Origin: CAUUCF01 sp045580225
GTDB taxonomy: Bacteria > Pseudomonadota > Gammaproteobacteria > UBA9339
NCBI GenBank assembly: GCA_045580225.1
Contig: JAZNNJ010000022.1
Span: forward strand, 19,831-83,830
DNA: 64,000 nt
Reading direction: 5' to 3'
Under the pieces are notes generated by a model that ran no database searches, was not told the DNA's origin, and saw only the letters and a program-made list of their open reading frames with translations. The position numbers were made by a program, and so were the translations under genes. Each line of letters begins with the position of its first letter. Position 1 is the first letter of the stretch. Positions 16,996 to 26,540 of the stretch are shown here, in pieces.

Positions 16996-17948
16996 ACGAG
17001 TTGCTGTATCTTGATTTTGAACAACCGATTGTTGCTTTGTTAAAGCAAATAGAGATTTTGCGTCAAGAAAGAGATAAAAAAGAAGGATTGCAAGTTATTC
17101 AAAAAATTAATGCTTTAGAGAAGTGTTTAGTAAATACTACTAAAGAAATTTTTGTGCATTTAGATGATTATCAAAAAATTAAATTAGCTCGTCATCCGTT
17201 GCGTCCTTATGCGCGAGATTATATTGAAAAAATTTTTACGGATTTCGATGAATTATATGGTGATCGTCATTGTGGTCCTGGGTATGCAGTTATCGGTGGT
17301 TTGGCAAGACTTAATGGTGAAGCGGTGATGGTTATTGGGCAGCAAAAAGGTCGTAGTGTTAAGGAAAATTTGACTTGTCATTTTGGTATGCCTTATCCAG
17401 AAGAATATCGTAAAGCTTTGCGTTTAATGAAATTAGCTGAAAAATTTGGTTTGCCAATTTTTACTTTAATAGATACTCCTGGTGCTTATCCTGGTATTGA
17501 TGCTGAAGAACGGAATCAAAGTGAGGCAATTGCTCGTAATCTGTTGGAAATGTCTTTATTGAAAGTTCCTATTATTTGTACAATTATAGGCGAAGGTGGT
17601 TCAGGAGGGGCTTTGGCTCTAGGAGTAGGGGATAAGTTATTAATGTTAGAATATGCTGTTTTTTCGGTAATTTCTCCGGAAGGGTGTGCTTCTTTGTTAT
17701 GGAAAAGTACTGATGTGAATAGAATTAAAGAAGCAGCTCAATCGTTGCAAATTACTGCTGAAAAATTGTTTAATTTGAAATTAATAGATCAAATAATATT
17801 AGAACCTTTGGGTGGAGCTCACCGTGATTATGATCAGATGTCTGCTTCATTAAAGATTGTATTAGAAGAAAATTTGAATTATTTGAAGCAATATTCTATA
17901 GATCAGTTATTAGAAAGGCGTTACGCGCGTTTAAGAAACTATGGATAG
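16992..17948 (+). CDS. accA: AccA, acetyl-CoA carboxylase carboxyltransferase alpha subunit
   Basis: With AccD it forms the carboxyltransferase that makes malonyl-CoA for fatty acid synthesis. The 318 residues are full length and contain LARHPLRPYARDYIE, DELYGDRH, GQQKGR, the crotonase-fold oxyanion segment GMPYPEEYRKALRLM, DTPGAYPGIDAEERNQSEAIA, and GEGGSGGALALGVGD. The start overlaps lspA by 4 bp and the end overlaps tilS by 8 bp, giving an lspA-accA-tilS transcript. Confidence 0.97.
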   Translation: MNELLYLDFEQPIVALLKQIEILRQERDKKEGLQVIQKINALEKCLVNTTKEIFVHLDDYQKIKLARHPLRPYARDYIEKIFTDFDELYGDRHCGPGYAVIGGLARLNGEAVMVIGQQKGRSVKENLTCHFGMPYPEEYRKALRLMKLAEKFGLPIFTLIDTPGAYPGIDAEERNQSEAIARNLLEMSLLKVPIICTIIGEGGSGGALALGVGDKLLMLEYAVFSVISPEGCASLLWKSTDVNRIKEAAQSLQITAEKLFNLKLIDQIILEPLGGAHRDYDQMSASLKIVLEENLNYLKQYSIDQLLERRYARLRNYG

Positions 17949-19170
17949 TGAAATTGAAAGGGCTTACTTATCTTTATTAGACTTGCCCTATAAGCAATGG
18001 GTGATTGGGTATAGTGGTGGCGTAGATTCGACTGTTTTGTTGGATTTAGTTCGGCGAGTTTTGGATGTAAGAAAGGAATTAGAAGTAACTGTTGTTCACG
18101 TTAATCATTCTGTAAATATAAGAGCAGGGGAATGGGCTAATTTTTGTGAGCAACAAGCTAAAAAGATTGGTTTACGGTGTGTAGTTGAGCAGATTAATCC
18201 TTATCGTGGTAAAGATTTAGAGAATTATTGGAGAGAGAAGCGTTATCAGTGTTTACGTAATTATTTAGCAGGTAATGGTTGTTTATTAACGGCTCATCAT
18301 GTTCTTGATCAAGCAGAAAGTTTTTTTTTGCATTTATTAAGAGGGTGTGGTTTGCGTGGTTTAGAAGGGATGCAATTTCAAGCGATGCCTTATTACCACG
18401 GTTTTTTATTTAGACCATTATTGAAAGTTTCTAAAGAAGAAATTTTATTATATGCTCAAAAAAATAATTTAATATGGGTAGAAGATGATAGTAATCAGGA
18501 TTTGTACTATCAACGTAATTTTTTGAGATTTTTACTTCCATTTTTTTCTATAAAATGGCCAAATTGGCTAAGTGCTATAAGAAAAACCACTGAAAATTTA
18601 CAAAAAAATTCTAAACTTTTTGAGGAATATTTGGCTGATGATTTAGATAATCATTTAAAAAGCAATCGTTTTTATTACAAAGATTTGTCTTTGCTTAAAA
18701 TAGAGACATTGGTTAGTTATTGGTTTTATCGGGATTTTAATATAATTATAAATCGTTCTCAGCGTACAGCAATTTTGGAGATGGTTAATGCTAGCGCGAC
18801 GAATAATCCTTTTATAAAAATAGGTGATTTTTGTATTTTTAGGTATAAAAATTGCTTGTATATAGATGATTTAGAAGTTTTCGGTGGTAAAATTTTTCTA
18901 AATAATAATATGAATTTTAAAAAAGAAGATTTTTATGTAGCTTATTATCAGGGTGGAGAAAAAATTAAGCTATTGCGTCGTGGGCATACGCATCGTCTTA
19001 AGAAACTTTTTCAAGAATGGCAAGTTCCTTTCTATAAGCGTAGAAAAGTTCCTTTGCTTTTTTATCAAGATCAATTAGTGGCTATTATTGGCTTTGAAAA
19101 TAATGGTTTTATTCATCATTATGAAGTTATTAAAACGACTAAAACTTGGGAAATTGTTTTTAGTGATTAA
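17941..19170 (+). CDS. tilS: TilS, tRNA-Ile lysidine synthetase
   Basis: Converts C34 of the CAU-anticodon tRNA-Ile to lysidine so that it reads AUA, an important codon in an AT-rich genome. The 409-residue protein has the PP-loop YSGGVDSTVLL (about residues 24-34), HVNHSVN, the TAHHVLDQAE segment, RGCGLRGLEGM, and EDDSNQDLYYQRNFLR. The C-terminal domain carries the LLRRGHTHRLKKLFQEWQVP block, which binds the tRNA acceptor. Overlaps accA by 8 bp. Confidence 0.95.
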   Translation: MDSEIERAYLSLLDLPYKQWVIGYSGGVDSTVLLDLVRRVLDVRKELEVTVVHVNHSVNIRAGEWANFCEQQAKKIGLRCVVEQINPYRGKDLENYWREKRYQCLRNYLAGNGCLLTAHHVLDQAESFFLHLLRGCGLRGLEGMQFQAMPYYHGFLFRPLLKVSKEEILLYAQKNNLIWVEDDSNQDLYYQRNFLRFLLPFFSIKWPNWLSAIRKTTENLQKNSKLFEEYLADDLDNHLKSNRFYYKDLSLLKIETLVSYWFYRDFNIIINRSQRTAILEMVNASATNNPFIKIGDFCIFRYKNCLYIDDLEVFGGKIFLNNNMNFKKEDFYVAYYQGGEKIKLLRRGHTHRLKKLFQEWQVPFYKRRKVPLLFYQDQLVAIIGFENNGFIHHYEVIKTTKTWEIVFSD

Positions 19171-19504
19171 TTTTTTATCAGTTTAATTTGAAGGAAGTTA
19201 AATACAAGGGTTTAGGTATAAATTTATAGTTTATTTACTTAGTTATTCACATTTTTTGTGAATAAAAGTTAATCTTATTTTTAGTTTTAAGTTGTAGGTG
19301 TTGTCTGTAATGTCAGTCATTAAGCCATTTTTTATATGAATGTATCATTAAGTTGCTTCACAAAAATAGAAAATTTCATTTGAGTTATACACATTTTAGA
19401 ATGTTAGGTTTAGAAGGTAAATTTATTTTAGAATAATTAATCAGTTGACTCTTTTTGGTATCATAATAAAATTAAATAACGGGGTAATTTTTAGAGGTGC
19501 GTAT
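19171..19504. other. Intergenic region before gpmI
   Basis: About 330 bp of AT-rich DNA without a supported gene. Direct and inverted short repeats such as TTCAC/GTGAA around 19247-19265 are too short to interpret. A TTGACT box (19445-19450) lies 55 bp before the gpmI ATG, but the matching -10 position (AAAATT) is poor. The gpmI ribosome-binding site (AGAGGTG) ends just before the ATG at 19505. Confidence 0.35.
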
Positions 19505-21025
19505 ATGACTACTTTATTGTTAATTTTAGATGGTTGGGGTTATAATTTAGAACAGAAGGGGAATGCAATTGCTTTAGCTAAAACTCCTAATTTTGATTAT
19601 TTATGGAACAATTACCCGCATGCGCTTTTGTCGGCTTCTGGATTAGATGTAGGATTGCCTGAAGGTCAGATGGGTAATTCTGAAGTTGGACATTTGCATA
19701 TTGGTTCGGGATGCACTGTTATGCAAGAGTTAACTAATTTAGAATTAGCAATAGAACAAGGTACTTTTTTCAAAAATTCAGTATTGCAGAGAAATTTAGA
19801 TATTGCAAAACATAATGATAAAAAAGTACATATTATGGGATTGTTGTCTACTGGTGGAGTACATAGTCATTTGCAGCATATCGAAGCTATGGTGGAAATG
19901 GCAGTTAAAAATGGTAATAAGAAGATATTTCTTCATGCTTTTCTAGATGGTCGTGATACACCTCCTAAATCAGCAGAGAATTTTATACAGATTTTGCAAG
20001 AGAAATTATCTAGTTTAGGTAGTGGAAGTATTGCTACTTTATGCGGTCGTTTTTACGCAATGGATCGAGATAAAAGATGGGATCGAATTGAGAAGGCTTA
20101 TAATCTTTTGGTAAAAAAGCGAGCAGATTTTGTTTATTCTTCAGCTTTAGAAGGTATTCAAGCAGCGTATCAACGAGGGGAAACTGATGAGTTTGTACAA
20201 CCTACTTTATTGGATAGTGAAGGTTGTGTCGAAGACGGTGACGTAGTATTTTTTATGAATTTTAGAGCTGACCGAGCAAGAGAAATTAGTTATGCTTTTA
20301 CTAAAGAGCAATTTTTAGAATTTGAGCGTCATCGGGTTAATTTAGGTGGATATGTGACATTGACTCAGTATGCTAAAGATTTAGTAACGGAAGTAGCTTA
20401 TCCGCCAAAGCAGTTAAAAAATATTTTGGGGGAAGTTGTTGCTAATGCTGGTTTAAAGCAGTTAAGGATTGCAGAAACAGAAAAATATGCTCATGTTACT
20501 TATTTTGTTAATGGTGGCAGAGAAGAAGCTTTTGTTGGTGAAGAGCGAGTTTTAGTTCCTTCTCCTAAAGTTGCTACTTACGACTTGCAGCCAGAAATGA
20601 GCCTTTATGAAGTAACAGATAAATTATTGCAAGCTATAGAAAGTAGAAAATTTGATTTGATTGTAGCTAATTTTGCTAATACAGATATGGTTGGTCATAC
20701 TGGTAAATTAGAGGCTGCGATTTGCGCTGTGGAAAAAGTAGATGAGGCTATAGGTAAAATTTTAGAGGCTTTACGACAAACAAATGGTGAAATGGTTTTG
20801 ATTGCTGATCACGGTAATGCTGAAAAAATGATTAATTTGGATACTAATGTTCCTCATACTGCTCACACTACTAACTTGGTTCCTTTTATATATTTTGGTA
20901 GATCAGCTGAGACTTTAGTCGCTGAGGGAAAATTAATCGATGTTGCTCCTACTATTTTATATTTAATGAATTTGAATATTCCTAAAGAGATGAGTGGTAG
21001 GATTTTAGTGAAGTTAGATGGTTAA
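19505..21025 (+). CDS. gpmI: GpmI, cofactor-independent phosphoglycerate mutase
   Basis: Interconverts 3- and 2-phosphoglycerate in glycolysis using two Mn ions and a phosphoserine intermediate. The ATG at 19505 follows AGAGGTG and gives MTTLLLILDGWGYN, the family N terminus, so the 20-residue extension that the frame allows is not used. The protein has 506 residues. The catalytic Ser sits in GQMGNSEVGH, and the metal-binding blocks FLDGRDTPP, GRFYAMDRDKRWDR, NFRADRARE, NFANTDMVGHTG and ADHGNAE are all present. Overlaps envC by 8 bp. Confidence 0.96.
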   Translation: MTTLLLILDGWGYNLEQKGNAIALAKTPNFDYLWNNYPHALLSASGLDVGLPEGQMGNSEVGHLHIGSGCTVMQELTNLELAIEQGTFFKNSVLQRNLDIAKHNDKKVHIMGLLSTGGVHSHLQHIEAMVEMAVKNGNKKIFLHAFLDGRDTPPKSAENFIQILQEKLSSLGSGSIATLCGRFYAMDRDKRWDRIEKAYNLLVKKRADFVYSSALEGIQAAYQRGETDEFVQPTLLDSEGCVEDGDVVFFMNFRADRAREISYAFTKEQFLEFERHRVNLGGYVTLTQYAKDLVTEVAYPPKQLKNILGEVVANAGLKQLRIAETEKYAHVTYFVNGGREEAFVGEERVLVPSPKVATYDLQPEMSLYEVTDKLLQAIESRKFDLIVANFANTDMVGHTGKLEAAICAVEKVDEAIGKILEALRQTNGEMVLIADHGNAEKMINLDTNVPHTAHTTNLVPFIYFGRSAETLVAEGKLIDVAPTILYLMNLNIPKEMSGRILVKLDG

Positions 21026-22106
21026 TAAAATTGTTTGTTTATTTTTGGGGTGGTTGATTTGTTTGCAAGTTGTTGCTTTACCACCTCAAAATAAGTTAGA
21101 ACAAGTTAATAAACAAATTGATAAGCTGCAGAAAGTTATTAATCAGGAAAAAACGCATTCGTTGATTTTAAAAAATAATCTTGAACAACACCATTTATCT
21201 TTAAAAAATATTGAAAAGCGTTTATCTGATCAGCGAGAAGTTGTAAAAGTAAAGCAACAAAAGATTTTGAATTATCATCGGTCAATTAGAGAGAATCAAC
21301 AAGATTTTTTTAGTAGCAAAAATCAGTTAAATGATCGGTTACGTGACTGGTACTTACGTCCCAAAAATAGTTTATGGTTGAGTGGAGATAAGCGAGTTTT
21401 AGAAGATCTTTATACAATTTATTTTAGAAATTGGTTTAATCAACAGCAAAGGTCTTTGACCGAAAAAGTAGACGTTTTAGTTCAAAATCAAGATTTAGTA
21501 GAAAAGGTAATTAAACAAAGAAATAAAATAGCAAAGCATTTAGATTTTACTGAAAAAAATCATTTACAATTAAAAAAGGTAACTGAACAAAATAAAATTA
21601 CTTTAGAACAGTTAGATCGTAACTTAAAAATTAAACAAGCTAACCTAAAACAGTTATTAATAGAAAAAAGAAAATTAGAAAAATTGATTGCTGATTTAGT
21701 AAAAGAAACTGCTAGAACTAATTTGTCTTCATTTTCGGCTTATTGGCCAGGTGAAGGTAAAGTAATTGTTAAATTTGGAAGTAAAATTCAAGATACTCAA
21801 TGGCAAAATAATAATTTAATTATACAAATGAAGCATCGTAAGTTTAGTGCTGTCGCTCCTGGTAAAGTAATTTTTGCGGGTCCTTTAAAAGGATATGGGT
21901 TATTATTGATTTTAGATCATCAGAACGGTTTTGTAAGTATTTATGGAAATGCTTGTAAGCTTTATAAATTAACGGGTTGTCAAGTTGATCAACAGGAAAA
22001 ATTAGGAGAAATTATTGATCAAAATGGTCAGTATAATCTTTATTTTGCGATTAAAAAAAATGGTAAGGCGATTGATCCTGAAAAAATATTTATAAAAAAG
22101 TATTAG
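21018..22106 (+). CDS. envC: EnvC-like murein hydrolase activator with degenerate M23 domain
   Basis: Periplasmic activator of amidases (AmiA/B) during septum splitting. The 362 residues start with a signal peptide (about 1-21, ending VVALPP), then long coiled-coil helices (about 25-225) rich in Lys, Gln and Leu, and a C-terminal LytM fold: FSAVAPGKVIFAGPLKGYG, LDHQNGFVSIYGN, LYFAIKKNGKAIDPEKI. The zinc ligands HxxxD and HxH of active M23 peptidases are not preserved, as in E. coli EnvC, so an activator role rather than hydrolysis is expected. Follows gpmI directly; a gpm-envC pair is also known in other gammaproteobacteria. Confidence 0.9.
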   Translation: MVNKIVCLFLGWLICLQVVALPPQNKLEQVNKQIDKLQKVINQEKTHSLILKNNLEQHHLSLKNIEKRLSDQREVVKVKQQKILNYHRSIRENQQDFFSSKNQLNDRLRDWYLRPKNSLWLSGDKRVLEDLYTIYFRNWFNQQQRSLTEKVDVLVQNQDLVEKVIKQRNKIAKHLDFTEKNHLQLKKVTEQNKITLEQLDRNLKIKQANLKQLLIEKRKLEKLIADLVKETARTNLSSFSAYWPGEGKVIVKFGSKIQDTQWQNNNLIIQMKHRKFSAVAPGKVIFAGPLKGYGLLLILDHQNGFVSIYGNACKLYKLTGCQVDQQEKLGEIIDQNGQYNLYFAIKKNGKAIDPEKIFIKKY

Positions 22107-22251
22107 CTTTTGTTGTTATTTTGCTTGTTTATAGTCTTTTAGCTTTTTTAGAAATGACAAAAAATATATAATTTTTTTAATTATAAAAAAATTGGACAAA
22201 TGAAAAAAAATGAGTTAAAGTGCCAGCCTTGTTTTTTGTAAGAGGTAAAAA

Positions 22252-23439
22252 ATGAAAAAAACTTTATTTACTTTAGCGCTGATTAGTGGTTCAGTGTTCG
22301 CGGGGGGGTATTCTTTATCAGAATATTCTGTTACTAATTTAGGTAGAGCTTTTGCAGGTGCTGGGGTTAACGGTGATGATTACTCTGCTATTGCTTTTAA
22401 TCCGGCTGGTATGGTTTTATTAGACTCTGGGATACAAGGCAACCTTCATGGAGTATTTTTAGATACAGAGGTTCGTGGAACAGTTGACAGTGGCCCAGCA
22501 GGTGGTAGTGGAGCTTATACTCAAGCTTTTTTACCTTCATTTTTTGCTCAGAAAGCATACGGTAATTGGCGTTTCGGTTTAGGAGTTTATTCACCATTAG
22601 GTTTGGAGATTACTTATCAAGATCCATCTTGGGTTGGGCGTAAACATGCAATTTCTTCTAAGGTGGTTTCTTTGGATTTTGCGCCTACTGTTGCTTACCA
22701 GTTAAATCGTTATTTATCTTTAGGAGCAGGATTATATTTTGAATATCTATCCGCAGAGTTGACTAATAATACTCCTGGGTATGATAGTTTTTCTGAATTG
22801 AAAGCAGATGGTTGGAAATGGGGAGCTAACGTTGGTGTAATGATGCAACCTTTTACGCAAACTAAAATTGGGGTAAGTTATCGTACTCAGAATGTTAATC
22901 ATTTAGAGGGGAAGCATAGTATTTACAATTATGCAAGGAAAAATACAAATGCTCATTTAGCTTCTCCAGCGCAACTTTTGGTATCGTTAAATCAGGGCAT
23001 TACTGAACGTTTAAAAGTAATGTTTAGCGCTAAATGGACTAAATGGGATTGTTTTTCTGTTCTAAATATTCGTTCAGATGTTGATGCTGTGCCTGGGAAT
23101 CAAATTGTAGTACAGGAACGTTGGCGTAATGTTTGGATGTTTTCAGGAGGGTTTGATTATAAACTGTGTGAGCGTTGGACTACTCGTTTAGGATTTGCTT
23201 TTGACCAAACGCCGGTTTCTTCTGCTGAATATCGTACGGCAAGGATTCCTGATAATAACCGCTTTATATTATCAGCTGGTTTAGGTTATCGTTATAATAA
23301 TTATCAAGTTGATTTAGCTTATGCCCATTATTTTGTAAATGAAGCGAAGATTAATAACACTAATAATGGTAGTACTATAAAAGCTAATGCTGAAATGGTA
23401 GGGAATCTTGTCGGTCTATCTTTTCAATATCATTTTTAA
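22252..23439 (+). CDS. fadL: FadL/OmpP1-family outer-membrane long-chain fatty acid transporter
   Basis: Beta-barrel that takes up hydrophobic compounds. The 395-residue protein has a signal peptide (cut near VFAGG), the N-terminal hatch with YSVTNLGRAFAGAGV, the FadL signature AIAFNPAGMVLL, many amphipathic strands, and a C-terminal Phe (FQYHF), the outer-membrane insertion signal. The length is below the 446 of E. coli FadL. The fit is to the broad OmpP1/FadL family; the substrate could be host fatty acids, but that is inference. Flanked by its own terminator; likely monocistronic. Confidence 0.92.
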   Translation: MKKTLFTLALISGSVFAGGYSLSEYSVTNLGRAFAGAGVNGDDYSAIAFNPAGMVLLDSGIQGNLHGVFLDTEVRGTVDSGPAGGSGAYTQAFLPSFFAQKAYGNWRFGLGVYSPLGLEITYQDPSWVGRKHAISSKVVSLDFAPTVAYQLNRYLSLGAGLYFEYLSAELTNNTPGYDSFSELKADGWKWGANVGVMMQPFTQTKIGVSYRTQNVNHLEGKHSIYNYARKNTNAHLASPAQLLVSLNQGITERLKVMFSAKWTKWDCFSVLNIRSDVDAVPGNQIVVQERWRNVWMFSGGFDYKLCERWTTRLGFAFDQTPVSSAEYRTARIPDNNRFILSAGLGYRYNNYQVDLAYAHYFVNEAKINNTNNGSTIKANAEMVGNLVGLSFQYHF

Positions 23440-23466
23440 TTAGTGATTTAATATTATAGACAGTAG

Positions 23467-23507
23467 AAACGGTCTGAAAATTTAGATTTTTAGGCCGTTT
23501 TTTTTAT
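23467..23507 (+). terminator. Intrinsic terminator after fadL
   Basis: A 14-bp stem AACGGTCTGAAAAT / ATTTTTAGGCCGTT (two non-Watson-Crick positions) with loop TTAG is followed by eight T residues. It separates fadL from the pilus assembly operon. Confidence 0.85.
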
Positions 23508-23572
23508 GTACTTAATTACATTAGGTTAAATACCGAGTAACCAAATTTTTTCGAATCGTTAGAATAAACGAC

Positions 23573-24241
23573 ATGAAAATTCAAATGGTAATAGTGGACC
23601 ATCAAAATAGCTTTGTGTTGATGGTTAAATGTGGTGATAAAATTCTATTTAAGGAAGTAGTTAATAAAGATTTACCAACTCGAGCGATCATAAAAATAGT
23701 ATTGGGAGTTAGAAATTCTTTTCGTTTTTGCTTTTGGCAGGATGTAGTTTTGTCTTTACCGGGTGCCGATTTTTTAAATTTATTTTCATTTACTGATCCT
23801 AAATTTTTGAAAACTTGGCTGAAAACTCAAATTGGCAGCGATAATTTAGCAGTTGATTACTATATCGGCGCGAAAGAGATTTTAGTTTGGGGTAATGAAA
23901 AGAAGAGACTAAAACATTTATTTTCGCAGTATAAAAAATGGAAAATTTTAATTAGTAAAATAATGAATCCAGTAAATTTTTGGTTGGATAAAATTTTTGA
24001 TCAATCCGAAAAGAAGCTAAATTTAGCGATTTTTATGAATAAATATATATTAGCGTGGCAAAATTTTGGTAATCAGTGGGAGTTTAAACTGCTAGATGAT
24101 TTAGCTGAATGTTTAGAATTTATTGACTTTAGAATTAATTGTGAATTGCAAATTTATAATTTTAAACAAAATAATGAAGATGAGCTTAAAGTGCTAGGTT
24201 TACGAGGTAATTTAGTTAGTTTATTAGAGGGAATATGTTAA
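23573..24241 (+). CDS. PilM/HofM-like cytoplasmic pilus assembly protein, divergent
   Basis: First gene of a four-gene run ending in a secretin, the position of pilM (hofM). The 222-residue protein has no membrane segment and starts with a beta strand plus IVDHQNSFVLM, resembling the actin-like first strand of PilM. It is well short of the usual 350 residues, and the ATP-binding loops are not recognisable. PilM normally polymerises under the inner membrane and binds the N terminus of PilN. The call rests mainly on gene order; sequence support is weak. It overlaps the next gene by 7 bp. Confidence 0.5.
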   Translation: MKIQMVIVDHQNSFVLMVKCGDKILFKEVVNKDLPTRAIIKIVLGVRNSFRFCFWQDVVLSLPGADFLNLFSFTDPKFLKTWLKTQIGSDNLAVDYYIGAKEILVWGNEKKRLKHLFSQYKKWKILISKIMNPVNFWLDKIFDQSEKKLNLAIFMNKYILAWQNFGNQWEFKLLDDLAECLEFIDFRINCELQIYNFKQNNEDELKVLGLRGNLVSLLEGIC

Positions 24242-24642
24242 AAGGATATTTATTCTGGAAAAATTGGCAAAATAATATTTTTTTTCTACTTATTTGGTTT
24301 TTTGTTATTTTAGTGGTTAATTTTCTGGGTAAAGTTGAAAAAATACCTTTAAATAAAGAAATTGTAACGGTAGACCAGGGTGAACTTATTAATGAAGAGC
24401 TTCGTTATAGTAAATTAAACAAACTAGTAGAGTTTTTAAATCGATTTGATAATGAATTTAGTGAGTTTAGTTTTAATGAAATGGAGGGTGATTTATTTAA
24501 AGTTAAATTGACGGGTGAAGCTTTTGATTTTAGTAGTTTAGCTGAATTGCTATTTAATTTGCGTCGATATTACAGAGTAGATTTGGTTAAATTACATTCT
24601 AAATTTCCTTATATTTTTCAATTAGAAGTTTTTTATGGTTAG
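24235..24642 (+). CDS. PilN-like inner-membrane pilus assembly protein, small
   Basis: The 135-residue protein has a short cytoplasmic N terminus (MLKGYLFWKNWQN), one membrane helix (about residues 15-32), and a periplasmic alpha/beta ferredoxin-like domain. This is the topology of PilN/HofN. The canonical INLLPWR motif at the PilN N terminus is not present. Overlaps the neighbours by 7 and 8 bp. In this operon position it would couple the cytoplasmic PilM to the periplasmic alignment complex. Confidence 0.5.
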   Translation: MLKGYLFWKNWQNNIFFLLIWFFVILVVNFLGKVEKIPLNKEIVTVDQGELINEELRYSKLNKLVEFLNRFDNEFSEFSFNEMEGDLFKVKLTGEAFDFSSLAELLFNLRRYYRVDLVKLHSKFPYIFQLEVFYG

Positions 24643-25279
24643 TAAAACTTTATCTGGGATTTTAGAAAAAATTTTAATATTTTTAATTTTATTTACTTTG
24701 TTTTATAGTTATTTTTTATATAAAAATAATCAAGAAAATTATAAAAAAAATATTAAAATTGATAATAAAATATTAGTTCAAAAAGCAAAACCTTCTATTC
24801 TAGAAGGTGTAGATTTTTTAAGAAAATTAGAAACTTTGTTTGTTGGGGTTCAATTAGAAGATTTTCAGTTTAGTGAAAATAGTATTACTTTAGCTTTTAA
24901 AGGCGAAGAGCATGACTTAAAAAAATTTTGGAATAATATTTTAGTAGAGGAAGATTTTTGGGTAATATCAGCGTTTTATATGAGTAACAATTATCTGCGT
25001 TTAACTTTTAAGCAAGATCATAATGACAAGATATTGGATAATATTAAATGGAACAAAACTTGGTTCGGTAAAAAAAATAATGTTTGGAAATTTAATCAAC
25101 TGAACTTAGTAACTGTTTTTGTAGATAATGGTGAGCAGATTGCTGTATTGCGTTATCCTAGCCAAGATTTAGTTACGGTTAAAAAGGGTGATAAAATTCA
25201 CGATTGTCGAGTTACTGAATTAGATTTTCAAAAAATAAAATGTCAAGACGAACGAAAATTAGAACGAGGTATTCGATAA
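24635..25279 (+). CDS. PilO-PilP-like alignment protein, apparent fusion
   Basis: The 214-residue protein has one N-terminal membrane helix (about 12-29), a PilO-like ferredoxin-fold region (about 50-130), and a C-terminal stretch (about 155-205) resembling the PilP homology region, where short beta strands such as VTVFVDNGEQIAVLRYPSQD and LVTVKKGDKIHDCRVTELDF resemble the ...V..GD.I....V..I pattern. No separate pilP gene lies between it and the secretin, so the two functions may be merged. Two base pairs separate it from the secretin gene. Confidence 0.5.
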   Translation: MVSKTLSGILEKILIFLILFTLFYSYFLYKNNQENYKKNIKIDNKILVQKAKPSILEGVDFLRKLETLFVGVQLEDFQFSENSITLAFKGEEHDLKKFWNNILVEEDFWVISAFYMSNNYLRLTFKQDHNDKILDNIKWNKTWFGKKNNVWKFNQLNLVTVFVDNGEQIAVLRYPSQDLVTVKKGDKIHDCRVTELDFQKIKCQDERKLERGIR

Positions 25280-25280
25280 A

Positions 25281-26393
25281 ATGATGAAAATAATGAGTTT
25301 TATTTGTCTTATGTTTTGGTGTAATTTAACTTTTAGTTTTACTCTTCAGTCTAAGGAGTTGAGTTTTAAAGAAATAGTTGTTTTAATGTTAAAGCAGAGT
25401 AAAAAAAATTATTGGATAGCGAATAGTCTACCTGAACATGTAATAGAAGTTGATTTTAAAGATGTTGATTTGTTAAAAACACTAAAAACTCTATTACAAA
25501 CCGAAAATTATTATCTAAAAGATGATGAAGTTGGTTTTACTGTGTTATCAGCAGATAAACGCCGTTTAGAATCTAAAGTTTTTTATCTTAAGCACGCTCA
25601 TCCCGAAAATATCACTAAAATAATAACGGAGGCAAATTTATTGTCTCATTATGGAAAAATAACTTTTGAAGCGCAACATTCATTATTGGTTGTCAGGGAT
25701 TATCGTGAAAATCTTTTGGAGATAGAGCAAAATTTAAAGCAGTTGGATCAACCAGTTAAACAAATTTTAATAGAGGCAAAAATTATTAGTATTGATAAAA
25801 ATTATACTCAACAATTTGGTTTAGCTTTAAAAGTAGAAAAGGGGCTAAATATTACTCCTGATGCTTTAGTGGTTAATTTAGCTAAAATTGCTCCTCAATG
25901 GTTGAATTATCAACTTAATGCTCTGGAAAAGTCAGGGCATGGTAAAGTAATTTCTCAACCTTCTTTATTTACTAAAAATCGTCAAGCTGCTAGCATAGAA
26001 ACTGGCGCGGAAGTTCCTTACTTAGAAAGAAATCGTCATGGCGATGCTAGTACTGTCTTTAAAAAAGCGGTTCTTTCTTTATTAGTGACGCCGGAAGTTA
26101 CTTCGAAAGGGGAGATTAATTTATCATTACAAATTAATCAGGATAAGGTGGCTAATGGTATTAAGGAGGTGCAGGCTCCAATTATAAATACTCGTAAAGT
26201 AAAGACTCAGATAAAATTACGTAATGAAGAAACTGCTGTTATTGGCGGAATTTATGAATGGCAAAATGAAGAATTTAAAAATAGTTTACCGTTTGTTGGT
26301 AGAATTCCGGTACTTAATTGGTTAGTTTCAGATAAAAGTAAAAATATTGAACAAAGAGAGATGTTGATTTTGGTGACGGCTAAAATTTTGTAA
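25281..26393 (+). CDS. PilQ/HofQ-type secretin
   Basis: Outer-membrane channel of type IV pili or DNA uptake. The 370-residue protein has a signal peptide (about 1-20), an STN-like domain (IEVDFKDVDLLKTLKTLL), an N1-type domain (FYLKHAHPENITKII...LLVVRDYRENLLEIE), and the secretin core: QILIEAKIISIDKNYTQQFG, the Ser-Gln-Pro motif VISQPSLFTKNRQAAS, and the C-terminal ETAVIGGIYEW...PFVGRIPVLNWLVSDK. The size is close to HofQ/ComE (about 410) rather than the roughly 700-residue PilQ with AMIN domains. It is the last gene of the operon and would be the exit or entry pore. Confidence 0.88.
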   Translation: MMKIMSFICLMFWCNLTFSFTLQSKELSFKEIVVLMLKQSKKNYWIANSLPEHVIEVDFKDVDLLKTLKTLLQTENYYLKDDEVGFTVLSADKRRLESKVFYLKHAHPENITKIITEANLLSHYGKITFEAQHSLLVVRDYRENLLEIEQNLKQLDQPVKQILIEAKIISIDKNYTQQFGLALKVEKGLNITPDALVVNLAKIAPQWLNYQLNALEKSGHGKVISQPSLFTKNRQAASIETGAEVPYLERNRHGDASTVFKKAVLSLLVTPEVTSKGEINLSLQINQDKVANGIKEVQAPIINTRKVKTQIKLRNEETAVIGGIYEWQNEEFKNSLPFVGRIPVLNWLVSDKSKNIEQREMLILVTAKIL

Positions 26394-26540
26394 AAAGCAA
26401 TTAAATTAATTTTTGTTTAAAAAAAATTAAAAAAAAGATAATTAAATATTGTAATTAAAATAGAAATGGGGTACATGAATATTACTTGTAAAATGAAATT
26501 ATAACAAACTATTGAGTTAATTTAAAATAAAAGGGCATAT

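Noticed and set aside
19445..19504. Twenty-codon N-terminal extension of gpmI from an upstream start
   Set aside because: The ATG at 19505 has a good ribosome-binding site and gives the family N terminus; the extension matches nothing.
26394..26540. SAM riboswitch before metK
   Set aside because: The 147-bp leader is almost wholly A/T and lacks the conserved cores of known SAM riboswitches.
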